DNA of 54,132 nucleotides from Symbiobacterium sp040797425 (lineage in GTDB: Bacteria > Bacillota > Sulfobacillia > Symbiobacteriales > Symbiobacteriaceae), in the NCBI RefSeq assembly GCF_040797425.1, contig NZ_JBFNEH010000021.1, forward strand, positions 1-54,132, given 5' to 3'. The notes below the pieces were generated by a model that was given only the letters and a program-made list of their open reading frames with translations, did not search any database and had not been told where the DNA came from. Positions 7,922 through 16,571 of this stretch are shown here, piece after piece. The translations under genes and the position numbers were made by a program. How positions within the stretch are numbered: the stretch's first letter is position 1; every line of letters starts with the position of its first letter.

Positions 7922-9283
7922 CTAAAGCACCGCGCGCAGGATCAGCGTCGCGATGGAGAAGTAGACCAGCATGGAGGTCGTGTCGGTGATCGTGGCGATG
8001 AAGGGACCCGAGGCCACCGCCGGGTCGAGCCCGATGCGCTGGATGATCACCGGCACCAGCGATCCGGCGGCCTTGGCGAGCATCAGGTTGATGGTGATCG
8101 AGAGGCCGACGATCAGGCCGATCCAGGGAGAGCCGTTCCAGAGCATGGCCGTGAGGCCCAGCACGACCCCGCACACCAGGCCGATGACCAGGCCGATGCG
8201 GGCCTCGCGCCACACCACGCGCCACACCTGCTCCCCTTCCATCTCCCCGGTGGCCAGGCCGCGCACCACCACCGTGAGCGCCTGCGTGGCGGCGTTGCCC
8301 GCCCCGCCCGCCATGGTGGTGATGAAAATGGCCAGGGCCGTCACCCGGTCCATCAGAGGGGTAAAGTGCTCGATCACCTTGCCGGAGACCAGGCTCAGGA
8401 AGAGCAGCCCCAGCAGCCAGGGCAGGCGCGAGCCAATCGCCGGCCAGATGGAGCCCTCAAGGTCGAGTTCCTGCTCCGCCTCCGACACGCCGCCGGCGCG
8501 GTAGATGTCTTCCGTGGCCTCCTCCTCCAGGACGTCGATGACGTCGTCGACCGTGACGATGCCCCGCAGGATCTGCTGGTCGTCCACCACCGGCACCGCC
8601 AGCAGGTTGTACTTCTGCACGATCCGGGCGACCTCTTCCTGGTCTTCGCCCACGTGGACCGACACCACGTTGGTGCGCATGATGGACTGGATCACCGTGT
8701 CAGGCGGCGCCACGATCAGCTCCCGCAGGGAGAGCACGCCCACCAGCCGCTCCCGAACGTCGACGACGTAGACGTAGTATGCCGTCTCCGCGGAGGGGGC
8801 CAGTCGCCTGAGCTCGTCGATGGCCTCCTGCACGGTGCAGTGGGCGTGGATCGCCACGAACTCGGTGGTCATGATGCCGCCGGCCGTGTCCTCCGGGAAG
8901 CCCATCAGTTCCCGGACGTCGGTGGCATCCTCGCGGGTCATCAGCTGCAGCAGGGCCCCCGACTCTTCCGGCTCCAGTTCGGCCAGAAGGTCGGCGACGT
9001 CGTCCGCCGACATCTCGTCCAGGATGGCCTTGGCCTGCTCCGGCGCCAGCTGGGTCACGATGGCCGCCTGCTCCGGCAGCTCCAGCTCGGCGATGGCCTC
9101 GGCCGCCGTCGGCCCGGCGAGCAGGCGGACCACAGCCGCCCGCTGCTCCTCCTCCAGCTCCTGCAACAGCTCGGCAAGGTCGGCCGGGTGGAGTTCGGCG
9201 AGGAGGGCACGCAGTTCGTCTTCGCGGTGCTGCTGCAGCAGGACGATGGTCTGGTCAAGCGTTCCGATCAGTTCCGGGTTCAC
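7922..9283 (-). CDS. mgtE: Magnesium transporter MgtE
   Basis: With GTG at 9283 the product is 453 residues, the usual MgtE length (about 450). GTG is preferred because AAGGAGG lies 8 nt upstream; the longer frame to 9394 would run through the leader. The protein has an N-terminal helical superfamily domain with Asp/Glu-rich repeats (HPADLAELLQELEEEQ), two CBS domains (about residues 130-250, e.g. GIMTTEFVAIHAH and VVDDQQILRGIVTVDDVIDVL), and five membrane helices with the conserved TTMAGGAGNAATQAL pore segment. It carries Mg2+ inward and is gated by cytosolic Mg2+. Expression is probably set by the structured 316-nt leader. Confidence 0.95.
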   Translation of the reverse strand: MNPELIGTLDQTIVLLQQHREDELRALLAELHPADLAELLQELEEEQRAAVVRLLAGPTAAEAIAELELPEQAAIVTQLAPEQAKAILDEMSADDVADLLAELEPEESGALLQLMTREDATDVRELMGFPEDTAGGIMTTEFVAIHAHCTVQEAIDELRRLAPSAETAYYVYVVDVRERLVGVLSLRELIVAPPDTVIQSIMRTNVVSVHVGEDQEEVARIVQKYNLLAVPVVDDQQILRGIVTVDDVIDVLEEEATEDIYRAGGVSEAEQELDLEGSIWPAIGSRLPWLLGLLFLSLVSGKVIEHFTPLMDRVTALAIFITTMAGGAGNAATQALTVVVRGLATGEMEGEQVWRVVWREARIGLVIGLVCGVVLGLTAMLWNGSPWIGLIVGLSITINLMLAKAAGSLVPVIIQRIGLDPAVASGPFIATITDTTSMLVYFSIATLILRAVL

Positions 9284-9335
9284 TGGCCTCGCCTCCTTTT
9301 CCTCTGGAGCTCGCCGCCCCCTCAGAAAAGAGAAG

Positions 9336-9363
9336 ACGGCCATGCGGAGGCCCGCACAGCCGT
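9336..9363 (-). terminator. Terminator-like hairpin in the mgtE leader
   Basis: ACGGC/GCCGT outer and TGCGG/CCGCA inner stems are followed on the minus strand by CTTCTCTTTTCT. It lies between the mgtE promoter and its ribosome-binding site, where a riboswitch expression platform would be expected. Confidence 0.55.
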
Positions 9364-9559
9364 GACGAAGCGCAGGAACAGCCGGGTCAGGCAAGACCTA
9401 CAACCGGCGCGCGGCAGTAAGCCTCACCTGCTCTGGCGGTTCGAGGCGGTGGGCTGTGAAAACGGATGGGCCTCCTACAGGGTTCCGCAAACTCCAGTAA
9501 TCAAGACTGGGTCCCGCATCCATTTTCCGTACCCACCTCCTTCGGTCCGCCACCATGAA

Positions 9560-9583
9560 AGGCGCCCCGTTCAAAGGGCGCCT
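9560..9583 (-). terminator. Hairpin downstream of the alpha/beta hydrolase gene
   Basis: AGGCGCCC and GGGCGCCT arms enclose an 8-nt loop, followed by only two T residues. It may end read-through from the hydrolase gene or be the first hairpin of the mgtE leader. Confidence 0.45.
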
Positions 9584-9605
9584 CGTTGTCGAAACGTCCT
9601 TCTGT

Positions 9606-9634
9606 ATTGTAAACACCGAGGGGAGCAGATGCAA
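9606..9634 (-). promoter_or_regulatory. Vegetative (sigma-A type) promoter of mgtE
   Basis: TTGCAT at 9629-9634, a 17-bp spacer, and TACAAT at 9606-9611. Transcription would start near 9599. The -35 lies 4 bp beyond the hydrolase stop codon, so mgtE has its own promoter and a long leader. Confidence 0.75.
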
Positions 9635-9638
9635 CCAC

Positions 9639-10400
9639 CTAGACCAAAAGTTTCTGCATGAAGTCTTTAACGGCAACCTGCGCCTCCTGCCGGTAGAGCA
9701 GCTCCGGGTGGCCGGCCCGGGGCACCAGCTGGAACCGGCCCTGCGGCACCAGCCGGGCCAGTTCCTGGCCCTGCGCCAGGGGCACCATCTGGTCCCGGTC
9801 GCCCTGCACCACCAGCACGGGGACGGGAAGCGTTGCCAGCGCCACGGGGTCGAACCCGGGCCACGTGGCCAGGAGGTCCCCCAGCGCCGCCGCCAGCCGC
9901 TCCCAGGGCACGGCGACGTGCTTTGCCGCCAACTGCTGCGCCCAGAGCGGCGACCGCTGCCGGATGGCCTCCGGGGCGAAAACGGCCCGTGCGCCCTCGG
10001 CCGGGCGGATGCGGGAGGCCAGCACCACGAGGCCCGACGCCAGGCCCCGCAGGGCCAGTTCGACCCCGACCATGCCCCCCAGGCTGTAGCCCACCACCAC
10101 GGGTGCGCCGAGGCCCAGGTGCTGGATCAGGGCGGCGACGGCGTCTGCCATCCCGCCGATGGTGAGCGGGCCGGGGGCGGCCTCTGCCCGCACCTCGCCG
10201 CCCTTTGCGGGCATGGAGCGGCCGTGGCCCGGCAGGTCCGGCCGGACCAGTCTGAGGCCCAGCGGCTCCAGCGCCTCCACCAGGGGCGCCATCGACTCGT
10301 GGGTCTGGAGGGCGGCGTGCAGAAGCAGCACCGGCCGGCCAGAGGCCGGCCCGGACTCGGCGTAGAACAGGCTGCCATGCGTCGTGGTGAGGAAGGGCAT
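9639..10400 (-). CDS. Alpha/beta-fold hydrolase
   Basis: The 253-residue protein has the alpha/beta hydrolase core: an oxyanion region PVLLLHAALQTHESM, the nucleophile elbow GYSLGG (Ser about 110), an acid in VVQGDRDQMVP and the catalytic His in RAGHPELLY. Relatives include esterases, lactonases and enol-lactone hydrolases; the substrate is unclear. ATG at 10400 is preferred because GGAGGAG lies 9 nt upstream. The longer ORF to 10472 overlaps the end of the yaaH-like gene and lacks a well-spaced ribosome site. It is probably cytoplasmic. Confidence 0.85.
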   Translation of the reverse strand: MPFLTTTHGSLFYAESGPASGRPVLLLHAALQTHESMAPLVEALEPLGLRLVRPDLPGHGRSMPAKGGEVRAEAAPGPLTIGGMADAVAALIQHLGLGAPVVVGYSLGGMVGVELALRGLASGLVVLASRIRPAEGARAVFAPEAIRQRSPLWAQQLAAKHVAVPWERLAAALGDLLATWPGFDPVALATLPVPVLVVQGDRDQMVPLAQGQELARLVPQGRFQLVPRAGHPELLYRQEAQVAVKDFMQKLLV

Positions 10401-10468
10401 GGGCGTCGACTCCTCCGGCGTTTCGTTGCTCATCCTCTTAGACTCCCCAACGGCCAGGGAAGTGACCG

Positions 10469-11764
10469 TCAACCTGCCGCCCGTTTCACCACCGTGAAGT
10501 TATCCTCCAGCAAGAGCCAGTTCTGCGGAAAGGCGAGGCCCAGCTTCCAGTAGCTGATGCCCCGGAGCCCCAGTTCCCGCATCAGGTCAAACTTGGCCTG
10601 GATGGAGCGGGCGTCCTCGAACCAGACCTCGTGGGTGCGGCCCTGCGGGTCGACGTAGCGGTAGAACGGCGCCTGCGCCGTGGCCTCGAACTGGATGGCC
10701 ACGCCGCGCTGGGCCGCGATGCGGATGGCCTCCTGCGGGCTGATGGCCCGGGCGAACTCGCCCCCGGGGCGGTAGGGCAGGGTCCAGTCGTAGCCGTAGA
10801 GGTTCTGCCCCATCATGATCTTCTCTGCCGGCATCTGGGTGAGGGCGAAGTCCAGCACCCGGCGCACCTGGTCGATGGGCGAGACGGCCATCGGCGGCCC
10901 GCCGCTGTAGCCCCACTCGTAAGTCATCAGCACCACGAAGTCCACCGTCTGGCCGTGGAAGGCGTAGTCGTGCGCCTCGTACCACTGGCCCGCCTGCTCG
11001 GCGCTCACCTTCGGCGCCAGGGCGGTGGAAATGAGGGCCCCCTCGGCGTGGACCAGGTCGGCCGCGCGCCGCAGGAACCGGTTGTAGGCCTCCCGGTCCT
11101 GCGGCCGCAGGAACTCGAAGTCAAAGTGCACGTCGCGGAAGCCCATCTGCCGGATGAGCCGCTGGATCTCCTGCAGCAGCCGGTCCTGCACCGCCTGGTC
11201 GTTCAGGATCGCCTGGCCCAGCGAGGCGCTGAACCCGCCCTCCTCCAGGTTGGTCACCACCAGCATGGGCACAGCTCCGCCCTCCCGTGCGATCTGGAGC
11301 AGGCCGTCAAGCGGCGGCGCCTGCAGCGAGCCGTCCCGCTGCACCCGGTAGCTGAAGGGAGCCAGGTAGGTGAGGTGGGGCACCGCCTCCCGCGCGGAGG
11401 CGAGGAGGTTTGCGCTCACACTCTCGCCGAAAGGTTCCACGTAGGCGTTGGCCTCTTTCCGGGGCCGGGGACCCGGGGGTATGTAGAGCCGGAGACTCAC
11501 AGTAAGCGGTGCGGTCTGGGGGATGCCGTTGATGCGGGCCAGTTCGGCAGGTGCGACGCCGAACCGCTGGCCAATCGACCAAAGGGAGTCGCCCGGCTGA
11601 ACCCAGTAGTACTGGCCGGTGATGGGGATCACCAGGGCCTGCCCGACGACCAGGTAGGGGATGTCCGCGAGCTGGTTGGCCTGGGCGATCGCCTCGGGGG
11701 TGACGCTGTAGGTGCGGGCGATGCTGTAGAGCGACTGCCCCGGCGCGACCACGTGAATCTGCAT
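10469..11764 (-). CDS. yaaH: Spore peptidoglycan hydrolase with LysM and GH18 domains (YaaH/SleL-like)
   Basis: This 431-residue protein (Bacillus YaaH has about 427) starts with two LysM peptidoglycan-binding repeats: VVAPGQSLYSIARTYSV near residue 5 and WVQPGDSLWSIGQRFGV near 52. A glycoside hydrolase family 18 domain follows (about 105-425), with the acid-base Glu in DVHFDFEFL and the substrate segment LMTYEWGYSGGPP. Family members are cortex-fragment N-acetylglucosaminidases in spore germination. ATG at 11764 is supported by GGGAGG 9 nt upstream. As in YaaH, no signal peptide is visible, fitting targeting from the mother cell by the LysM repeats (inference). Confidence 0.88.
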   Translation of the reverse strand: MQIHVVAPGQSLYSIARTYSVTPEAIAQANQLADIPYLVVGQALVIPITGQYYWVQPGDSLWSIGQRFGVAPAELARINGIPQTAPLTVSLRLYIPPGPRPRKEANAYVEPFGESVSANLLASAREAVPHLTYLAPFSYRVQRDGSLQAPPLDGLLQIAREGGAVPMLVVTNLEEGGFSASLGQAILNDQAVQDRLLQEIQRLIRQMGFRDVHFDFEFLRPQDREAYNRFLRRAADLVHAEGALISTALAPKVSAEQAGQWYEAHDYAFHGQTVDFVVLMTYEWGYSGGPPMAVSPIDQVRRVLDFALTQMPAEKIMMGQNLYGYDWTLPYRPGGEFARAISPQEAIRIAAQRGVAIQFEATAQAPFYRYVDPQGRTHEVWFEDARSIQAKFDLMRELGLRGISYWKLGLAFPQNWLLLEDNFTVVKRAAG

Positions 11765-11845
11765 GGCGCTCAGCCTCCCATGGGGCATTCCAGATAGGAT
11801 CATCGTATGCCGAGGCGGCGCCCGGGGAACCGCAGACAGACGGAA

Positions 11846-11878
11846 CAGAGGCCGCCAGGTCAGCCCTGGCGGCCTCTG
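11846..11878 (-). terminator. Terminator of the yqfC-era operon
   Basis: CAGAGGCCGCCAGG pairs perfectly with its complement around a 5-nt loop, followed on the minus strand by TTCCGTCTG. The T tract is modest. It lies 26 bp after the era stop codon. Confidence 0.7.
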
Positions 11879-11904
11879 CGCGTCCCATCCGGACGGCGTG
11901 ACCC

Positions 11905-12858
11905 CTACTCGTCTTCCCGATACCCCAGGCTCCGGAGGACCGCTTCCCGGTTGCGCCAGTCCTCCTTCACCTTCACAAACAACTCCAGGTAAATTTTCGA
12001 ACCCAGCATCATCTCGATCTCCTGCCGCGCCCGGGCGCCGATCTCCTTCAGCATCGCCCCGCGCTTGCCGATGATGATGCCCTTCTGGCTCTCCCGCTCC
12101 ACGTAGATCGTGGCGCCCACGTAGACGGTGCCGCTCTCCCGCCGCTGGATCTGCTCCACCTCGACCGCCACCGAATGGGGCACCTCGTCCCGGGTGAGCT
12201 GGAGGATCTTCTCCCGGATGAACTCGGCGATCACGAACCGCTCCGGCTGGTCCGTGATCATGCCCTCGGGGTAGTACTGCGGCCCCTCCTCCATCTGCTT
12301 CACGATCAGATCCAGCAGCGCGTCGATGTTCTTGTGCTCCAGGGCCGACACCGGCACGATGTCGACCCACTCGATGGTGGGGGAACCAGGCTCCGGGTGC
12401 TCGCTGCGGACCGCCGGGTCGGCCAGGGCCTTGTAGGCATCCAGCACGGCGTACCAGTCGCCCCGCTTCACCTTGTCCATCTTGTTGACGACAAGGATCA
12501 CCCTGCGGCCCGACCGGGCCACCACCTCGGCCACATACTTGTCGCCCTCGCCGGGCTCGGGGACGGACCCATCCACCACGAAGAGGACCACGTCCACCTC
12601 GGGGATCGTGCCGATGGCCACCTTGTTCATGTACTCCCCGAGCCGGTGGCGCGGCTTGTGGATGCCCGGCGTGTCGAGGAAGACCACCTGTGCGCCCGGG
12701 CGGTTGTAGACGCCCAGGATGCGGTTGCGGGTGGTCTGGGGCTTGTCCGACATGATGGCGAGCTTCGCCTCGATGAAGGCGTTGAGCAGGGTGGACTTGC
12801 CCACGTTCGGCCGGCCCACGATCGAGCAGAATCCGGAGCGGAAGGGTTCCTGGGTCAT
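11905..12858 (-). CDS. era: GTPase Era
   Basis: The 317-residue Era GTPase binds the 3' end of 16S rRNA and helps 30S assembly. G1 GRPNVGKS (15-22), G3 DTPG and G4 NKMD (about 127) are intact. The KH RNA-binding domain fills the last 110 residues, with the conserved GKRGAMLKEIG loop. It is about 15 residues longer than Bacillus Era, with an insert near AVRSEHPEPGSPTIEW. Its start overlaps the cdd stop (ATGA), and it is the last gene of the yqfC operon before a terminator. Confidence 0.97.
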   Translation of the reverse strand: MTQEPFRSGFCSIVGRPNVGKSTLLNAFIEAKLAIMSDKPQTTRNRILGVYNRPGAQVVFLDTPGIHKPRHRLGEYMNKVAIGTIPEVDVVLFVVDGSVPEPGEGDKYVAEVVARSGRRVILVVNKMDKVKRGDWYAVLDAYKALADPAVRSEHPEPGSPTIEWVDIVPVSALEHKNIDALLDLIVKQMEEGPQYYPEGMITDQPERFVIAEFIREKILQLTRDEVPHSVAVEVEQIQRRESGTVYVGATIYVERESQKGIIIGKRGAMLKEIGARARQEIEMMLGSKIYLELFVKVKEDWRNREAVLRSLGYREDE

Positions 12859-13268
12859 GCCTCGTCCTCCCCGTCCTCCAGCACGTCGGCTGGCGTGAAG
12901 GCCCCCGGCAGCAGCTCGCGCACCGTGGTCAACTTGACATCCCCTTTCAGGTTGGTCAGGATGACGCGCGCGTCGGGGCCGAACTCGCTCATCACCTGGC
13001 GGCAGGCGCCGCAGGGACTGCAGGGGCCGTCGGTGTCACCCACCACGGCGATGGCCGTGAAGCGGCGGTGCCCGTCGCTCACCATCTTGAAGATCGCCGT
13101 ACGCTCGGCACAGTTGGAAAGCCCGAAGCTGGAGTTCTCGATGTTGCAGCCGGTGTACAGCGTGCCGTCTTCGGCCAGCAGCGCTGCCCCCACCGGGAAG
13201 CGGGAGTAAGGGACGTAGGCCCGCGTGCGCGCCTCCCGGGCGGCGGCGATCAGTTCTGCATCGGTCAT
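12855..13268 (-). CDS. cdd: Cytidine deaminase
   Basis: The 137-residue enzyme deaminates cytidine and deoxycytidine to uridines. The zinc site is intact: NCAERTAIF gives the Cys ligand and catalytic Glu, and PCGACRQVMSEF gives the other two Cys ligands. GCNIENSSFG is the substrate-binding segment. This is the short homotetrameric class found in Bacillus. It is placed between dgkA and era, as in Bacillus, with ATGA coupling to era. ATG at 13268 has a G-rich site (GGAGGGGG) upstream. Confidence 0.96.
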   Translation of the reverse strand: MTDAELIAAAREARTRAYVPYSRFPVGAALLAEDGTLYTGCNIENSSFGLSNCAERTAIFKMVSDGHRRFTAIAVVGDTDGPCSPCGACRQVMSEFGPDARVILTNLKGDVKLTTVRELLPGAFTPADVLEDGEDEA

Positions 13269-13284
13269 GGGCTATTCCCCCTCC

Positions 13285-13770
13285 TCAGGATTCGTGCCGG
13301 GCACCCCCGAAGAGGCCCAGCAGCGCCGTGATCACGGGTGGCAGGAGCCAGGGCGGGCGCTGCACCACGAGGGCGACAACTGCCCGGAGGCTCTCCCCCA
13401 GCGGACGCTCAAGCACGAAAAGCACCACCGCGGCAAACAGCGCGTGGAACGCCGTCAAGAGCACGGCCCCCGAGGCCACCTGCTTGGCCGCGGCGGCCAG
13501 CGGGTGCAGCCGTCCGGCGGCTGCCAGGTCCACCGCCCGCTCCACCGCGGTGTTCAGCAGCTCCGCGGTCAGCACCAGGGCGATGGTGACGCCCAGGTAG
13601 GCCACCTCCCACCCCCGGAGACCCACAGCATACCCGGCGACCCCGGCACAGGCGGCAGCGAAGGTGTGGAAGCGCAGGTTCGGCTCCTCGCGGTAGGCCA
13701 GCACCAGCCCCCGCAGCGCGTCGCGAAAGCGCGGCAGGACCCCGGTGTGCCGAAAGGGCCGGCTGCTCAT
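13285..13770 (-). CDS. dgkA: Diacylglycerol/undecaprenol kinase family membrane protein
   Basis: The 161-residue product carries the DgkA-type motifs YREEPNLRFHTFAA (residues 22-35), TAELLNTAVERAVDL (catalytic Glu helix) and AKQVASGAVLL. In Firmicutes this family phosphorylates undecaprenol for cell-wall lipid carrier recycling. It has three hydrophobic helices plus a C-terminal extra hydrophobic region (about residues 125-155), making it longer than the 120-130 residues of typical DgkA. ATG at 13770 overlaps the ybeY stop (ATGA). The longer reading frame to 13851 lies inside ybeY and is rejected. Confidence 0.88.
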   Translation of the reverse strand: MSSRPFRHTGVLPRFRDALRGLVLAYREEPNLRFHTFAAACAGVAGYAVGLRGWEVAYLGVTIALVLTAELLNTAVERAVDLAAAGRLHPLAAAAKQVASGAVLLTAFHALFAAVVLFVLERPLGESLRAVVALVVQRPPWLLPPVITALLGLFGGARHES

Positions 13771-14237
13771 CGCTGCAGCCCCAGGCCCGCCAGGATCTCC
13801 TCCGTCTTGGCCATCATGGCCGCCTCCTCCTCGGGGGTCTGGTGGTCCCAACCGAGGAGGTGAAGCACGCCGTGGGCCGTGAGGAAGCCCAGCTCGCGCT
13901 CGAAGGAGTGACCGTAGTCGGCCGCCTGGGCCAGGCAGCGCTCCAGCGAAATCACGATGTCGCCCAGGGGCAGGGGCTCGCCTTCGGGCAAGTCGCCCAT
14001 GTCCTCCCCCTCCAGCTGGGCGAAGGAAAGCACGTCGGTGGGGCTGGCGAGGCCCCGGTGGTCGCGGTTCAGGTCGGTGATGGCCTCGTCGTCCACCAGT
14101 ACCACCGAGACCGAGACCTCCGTCCCGAGGTGGGCGCCGGCCAGTGCGAGGGCTCGCTCCACGACCCTGCGGATCAGGTCCTCGTGCTCAGACGTGAACT
14201 CGACCTTCTCCTGCTCATTGCTGATCCAGATCTCCAC
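13767..14237 (-). CDS. ybeY: Endoribonuclease YbeY (16S rRNA maturation)
   Basis: With GTG at 14237 the protein is 156 residues, normal for YbeY. The metal-binding motif HGVLHLLGWDH is complete near residue 120. LNRDHRGLASPTDVLSFAQ is the other conserved family block. YbeY is a single-strand RNase needed for 16S 3'-end processing and ribosome quality control. GAGGAGG lies 9 nt before GTG. The ORF could be opened to 14342, but that stretch is Arg-rich and lies inside pgpH. Its start overlaps the end of pgpH by 23 bp, and it is coupled to dgkA. Confidence 0.95.
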   Translation of the reverse strand: MEIWISNEQEKVEFTSEHEDLIRRVVERALALAGAHLGTEVSVSVVLVDDEAITDLNRDHRGLASPTDVLSFAQLEGEDMGDLPEGEPLPLGDIVISLERCLAQAADYGHSFERELGFLTAHGVLHLLGWDHQTPEEEAAMMAKTEEILAGLGLQR

Positions 14238-16518
14238 GCTGCGTAGCCTCCTCAGCGCCGCCCGGTTCCGGCTGCGCTTCTGCCTGCTCCGCCGTTTCCC
14301 GGCCCGGGTCCGCGGGCGCGGCGCCTTCCTGGCCCGACCCACCCTGGGCCGGTGCAGCCCCGTCCTGGGCGGGAGCGCCCTGGTCTGCGGCGGCCGGCGC
14401 AGGCTTCTGCTGCCCGGGGTAGTCGATGCGGGCGTGGTGCACGCCGCTCAGGACCTTCACGAACACCCGGGCGATGGTGTTCAGCTCCTTCAGGGTAAGG
14501 TCGCAGTCGTCCAGCTGCCCCTGCTGAAGCCGGTCGTTGATGATCCTGCGCACCTGCTGCTCGATCTGGTCGGCCGACAGGTGACCCCGCTGGCGGAGGG
14601 CCCGCACCGACGCCTCGCACCCGTCGGCCAGCATGCAGATGGCGGTCTCCCGCCGCCGGGGCTTTGGCCCCTCGTAGCGGAAGTCCTCCTCGAGCACGTA
14701 CTCTGACTGGCCGCCCTGCGACGCCATGTGGTAGAAGTAGCTGACCAGCATGGTGCCGTGGTGCTCGGGGATGAAATCGATGATCTCCTGGGGCAGACCG
14801 GCCTCCCGGGCCAGCTCGATGCCTTCCTTGACGTGGCTGGTGATGATCATCGCCGAGAGGCTCGGCGGCAGCTTGTCATGCGGGTTCTCGCTGCCGAACT
14901 GGTTCTCCACGAAGAACGCGGGGCGCTTGATCTTCCCGACGTCGTGGTAGTAGGCCCCCACCCGGGCGAGCACCGGGTCCGCGCCAATGGCCTCGGCCGC
15001 CGCCTCGCACAGGTTGGCCACCAGGATGGTGTGGTGGTAGGACCCCGGCGCCTCCACCATCAGCCGCTTGAGCAGCGGGTGGTTGGGATTGGAGAGCTCC
15101 AGCAGCTTGAGCGGCGTGACGATGCCGAAGAGGGTCTCGAAGAAGGGCAGGGCGCCGGTGACCAGGATGGCCACCAGCAGGCCGTTCAGGGCGCCCAGGC
15201 CCACGTTGCGCCAGACCAGCCAGTCGAGCAGCGGCGCCGACTCCAGCAGGTGGAGACCGAGGATGCTCAGCGCGTTGGCGAGGCCCACCAGCAAGCCGGC
15301 GCGGTAGAGATCATTCCGGCTCTCCACCCGGGCGACGGCATAGACGCCCACCACGGAGCCGAGCACCCCGACGGCGACAGCGCCCGCATCCACGGCCGAT
15401 GTGAAGAGACCCAGAAGCACGGCGATGATCACGGACTGGAGCAGGGCCACCCGCGCGTCCAGCAGGATCGCCGCGAGGATGGCGTTCAGCGCCACGGGCA
15501 TCAGGTAGGCGGCCCCGTCTCCGATCTGGTCGGCCAGGAGGGTCATCGCCAGCGAGAGGAAGAGCGTGATGAAACCGATGAGCCCCAGCAGCAGGAGCTT
15601 CGAGTCACGCTCCAGGAGCTCGGGGCGGAAGCGGCTGATGGAGAGCGCCATCACGCCCACCACCACCAGCGCCATCAGGGCCGATCCCACCCAGGTGTAG
15701 TAGTTGACCTGCTGGCCCACCAGCCCCAGTTCAACGAGGGCCTCGTACTGGTCCTGGGTGATGGGCTTGCCGGCCTCAATGATCAGCTCGCCCTTCTGCC
15801 ACCAGACCTCGGGAACCTCCTGCCCGGCCTTCTGCCGCAGCCAGTCGGTCTGCTCCTGGTCCAACACCATGTTGGACTCGATCCGGCTCTTCACCAGCTC
15901 CCGGACGAACTGGGCGAGATCTGCATCCTCGATGGTGAGGGTGAACGGCTCCGCCCCGCTGTCGATGCCCGCCTTGATGCGGGTGACGTCCCGGTCGTAG
16001 ACATCCTCTCCCAGCGAGGTCTGCAGGAGCGCCACCGCCTGCGCTTCCGCATCGTTGAGCGCGGCATCGTCCACCGTCAGCAGGGTCAGGTACGCTTCGA
16101 TCGGCACCACGCTGAGCCGGATGCGGTCCGCCAGCTCCTGCACCCGGCTGGCGGGGTCCTCATCGGCCCGGGACCGGAAGCGGCGCACCTCGTTGAAGAC
16201 CCAAGTTACGTGCTGCTGGGCGGACTCGAGCACCGCGGGCTCCCGCTTGTACACGGGGCTGACGGAGTTCTCCGCCTCCCTGACGCGTTGATTGGTGAGG
16301 ATCTGGTTCTTGATCGGCCGCGGCGCCCGGATGCTGCGCGGCGCCACGTCGCCCACCTGAACGTCCAGGCGGACCGGCGCGCTCTGGTTGCCCAACACGA
16401 GGGTGAGGAGCGCGAAGAAGAGAACTCCCCAGACCACCTTGCGGATGCGGGAGTTCTTCCAGCGATCCTGTCGGGTCAGGTTCTCCAAACGTTCACGAAA
16501 CCGTTGCCATATACGCAT
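14215..16518 (-). CDS. pgpH: Membrane HD-domain c-di-AMP phosphodiesterase, PgpH/YqfF type
   Basis: The 767-residue protein has one N-terminal membrane helix (about residues 28-44), a large extracytoplasmic 7TMR-HDED domain (about 50-270), seven membrane helices (about 275-460) and a cytoplasmic HD phosphohydrolase domain with YYHDVGKIKRPAFFVENQ. PgpH proteins degrade c-di-AMP to pApA. The place between phoH and ybeY is the same as in Bacillus. The last 65 or so residues are a Gln/Ala/Pro/Gly-rich tail that looks disordered and is not usual for the family. No clear ribosome-binding site precedes ATG 16518. Confidence 0.93.
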   Translation of the reverse strand: MRIWQRFRERLENLTRQDRWKNSRIRKVVWGVLFFALLTLVLGNQSAPVRLDVQVGDVAPRSIRAPRPIKNQILTNQRVREAENSVSPVYKREPAVLESAQQHVTWVFNEVRRFRSRADEDPASRVQELADRIRLSVVPIEAYLTLLTVDDAALNDAEAQAVALLQTSLGEDVYDRDVTRIKAGIDSGAEPFTLTIEDADLAQFVRELVKSRIESNMVLDQEQTDWLRQKAGQEVPEVWWQKGELIIEAGKPITQDQYEALVELGLVGQQVNYYTWVGSALMALVVVGVMALSISRFRPELLERDSKLLLLGLIGFITLFLSLAMTLLADQIGDGAAYLMPVALNAILAAILLDARVALLQSVIIAVLLGLFTSAVDAGAVAVGVLGSVVGVYAVARVESRNDLYRAGLLVGLANALSILGLHLLESAPLLDWLVWRNVGLGALNGLLVAILVTGALPFFETLFGIVTPLKLLELSNPNHPLLKRLMVEAPGSYHHTILVANLCEAAAEAIGADPVLARVGAYYHDVGKIKRPAFFVENQFGSENPHDKLPPSLSAMIITSHVKEGIELAREAGLPQEIIDFIPEHHGTMLVSYFYHMASQGGQSEYVLEEDFRYEGPKPRRRETAICMLADGCEASVRALRQRGHLSADQIEQQVRRIINDRLQQGQLDDCDLTLKELNTIARVFVKVLSGVHHARIDYPGQQKPAPAAADQGAPAQDGAAPAQGGSGQEGAAPADPGRETAEQAEAQPEPGGAEEATQRGDLDQQ

Positions 16519-16571
16519 AGGATTGACGTGGGAGGGTCTGGCTATACCGTCCCCCTACCTCCCATCTTGTT

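Larger units (their letters stand above)
9284..9599 (-). ncRNA. Structured mgtE leader, candidate riboswitch of unidentified class
   Basis: The predicted transcript has about 316 nt before the mgtE start. It holds a hairpin at 9560-9583 and an 11-bp helix pairing 9517-9527 with 9458-9468, which encloses a CCAGT/ACTGG stem. Last comes a strong hairpin at 9336-9363 followed by a U-rich tract, just ahead of the ribosome-binding site. The piece AGGTGAGGCT (9420-9429) matches the 5' core of the M-box (ykoK) Mg2+ riboswitch, but the rest of that consensus was not found and too little sequence follows it. Class unknown. Confidence 0.5.

Noticed and set aside
9420..9429. M-box (ykoK) riboswitch call for the mgtE leader
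   Set aside because: Only a 10-base match to the 5' core; the downstream M-box elements are missing and there is too little leader after it.
11765..12370. N-terminal extension of the yaaH-like frame by 202 codons
   Set aside because: It runs through the era operon terminator and era itself; ATG 11764 has a good ribosome site and LysM begins right there.
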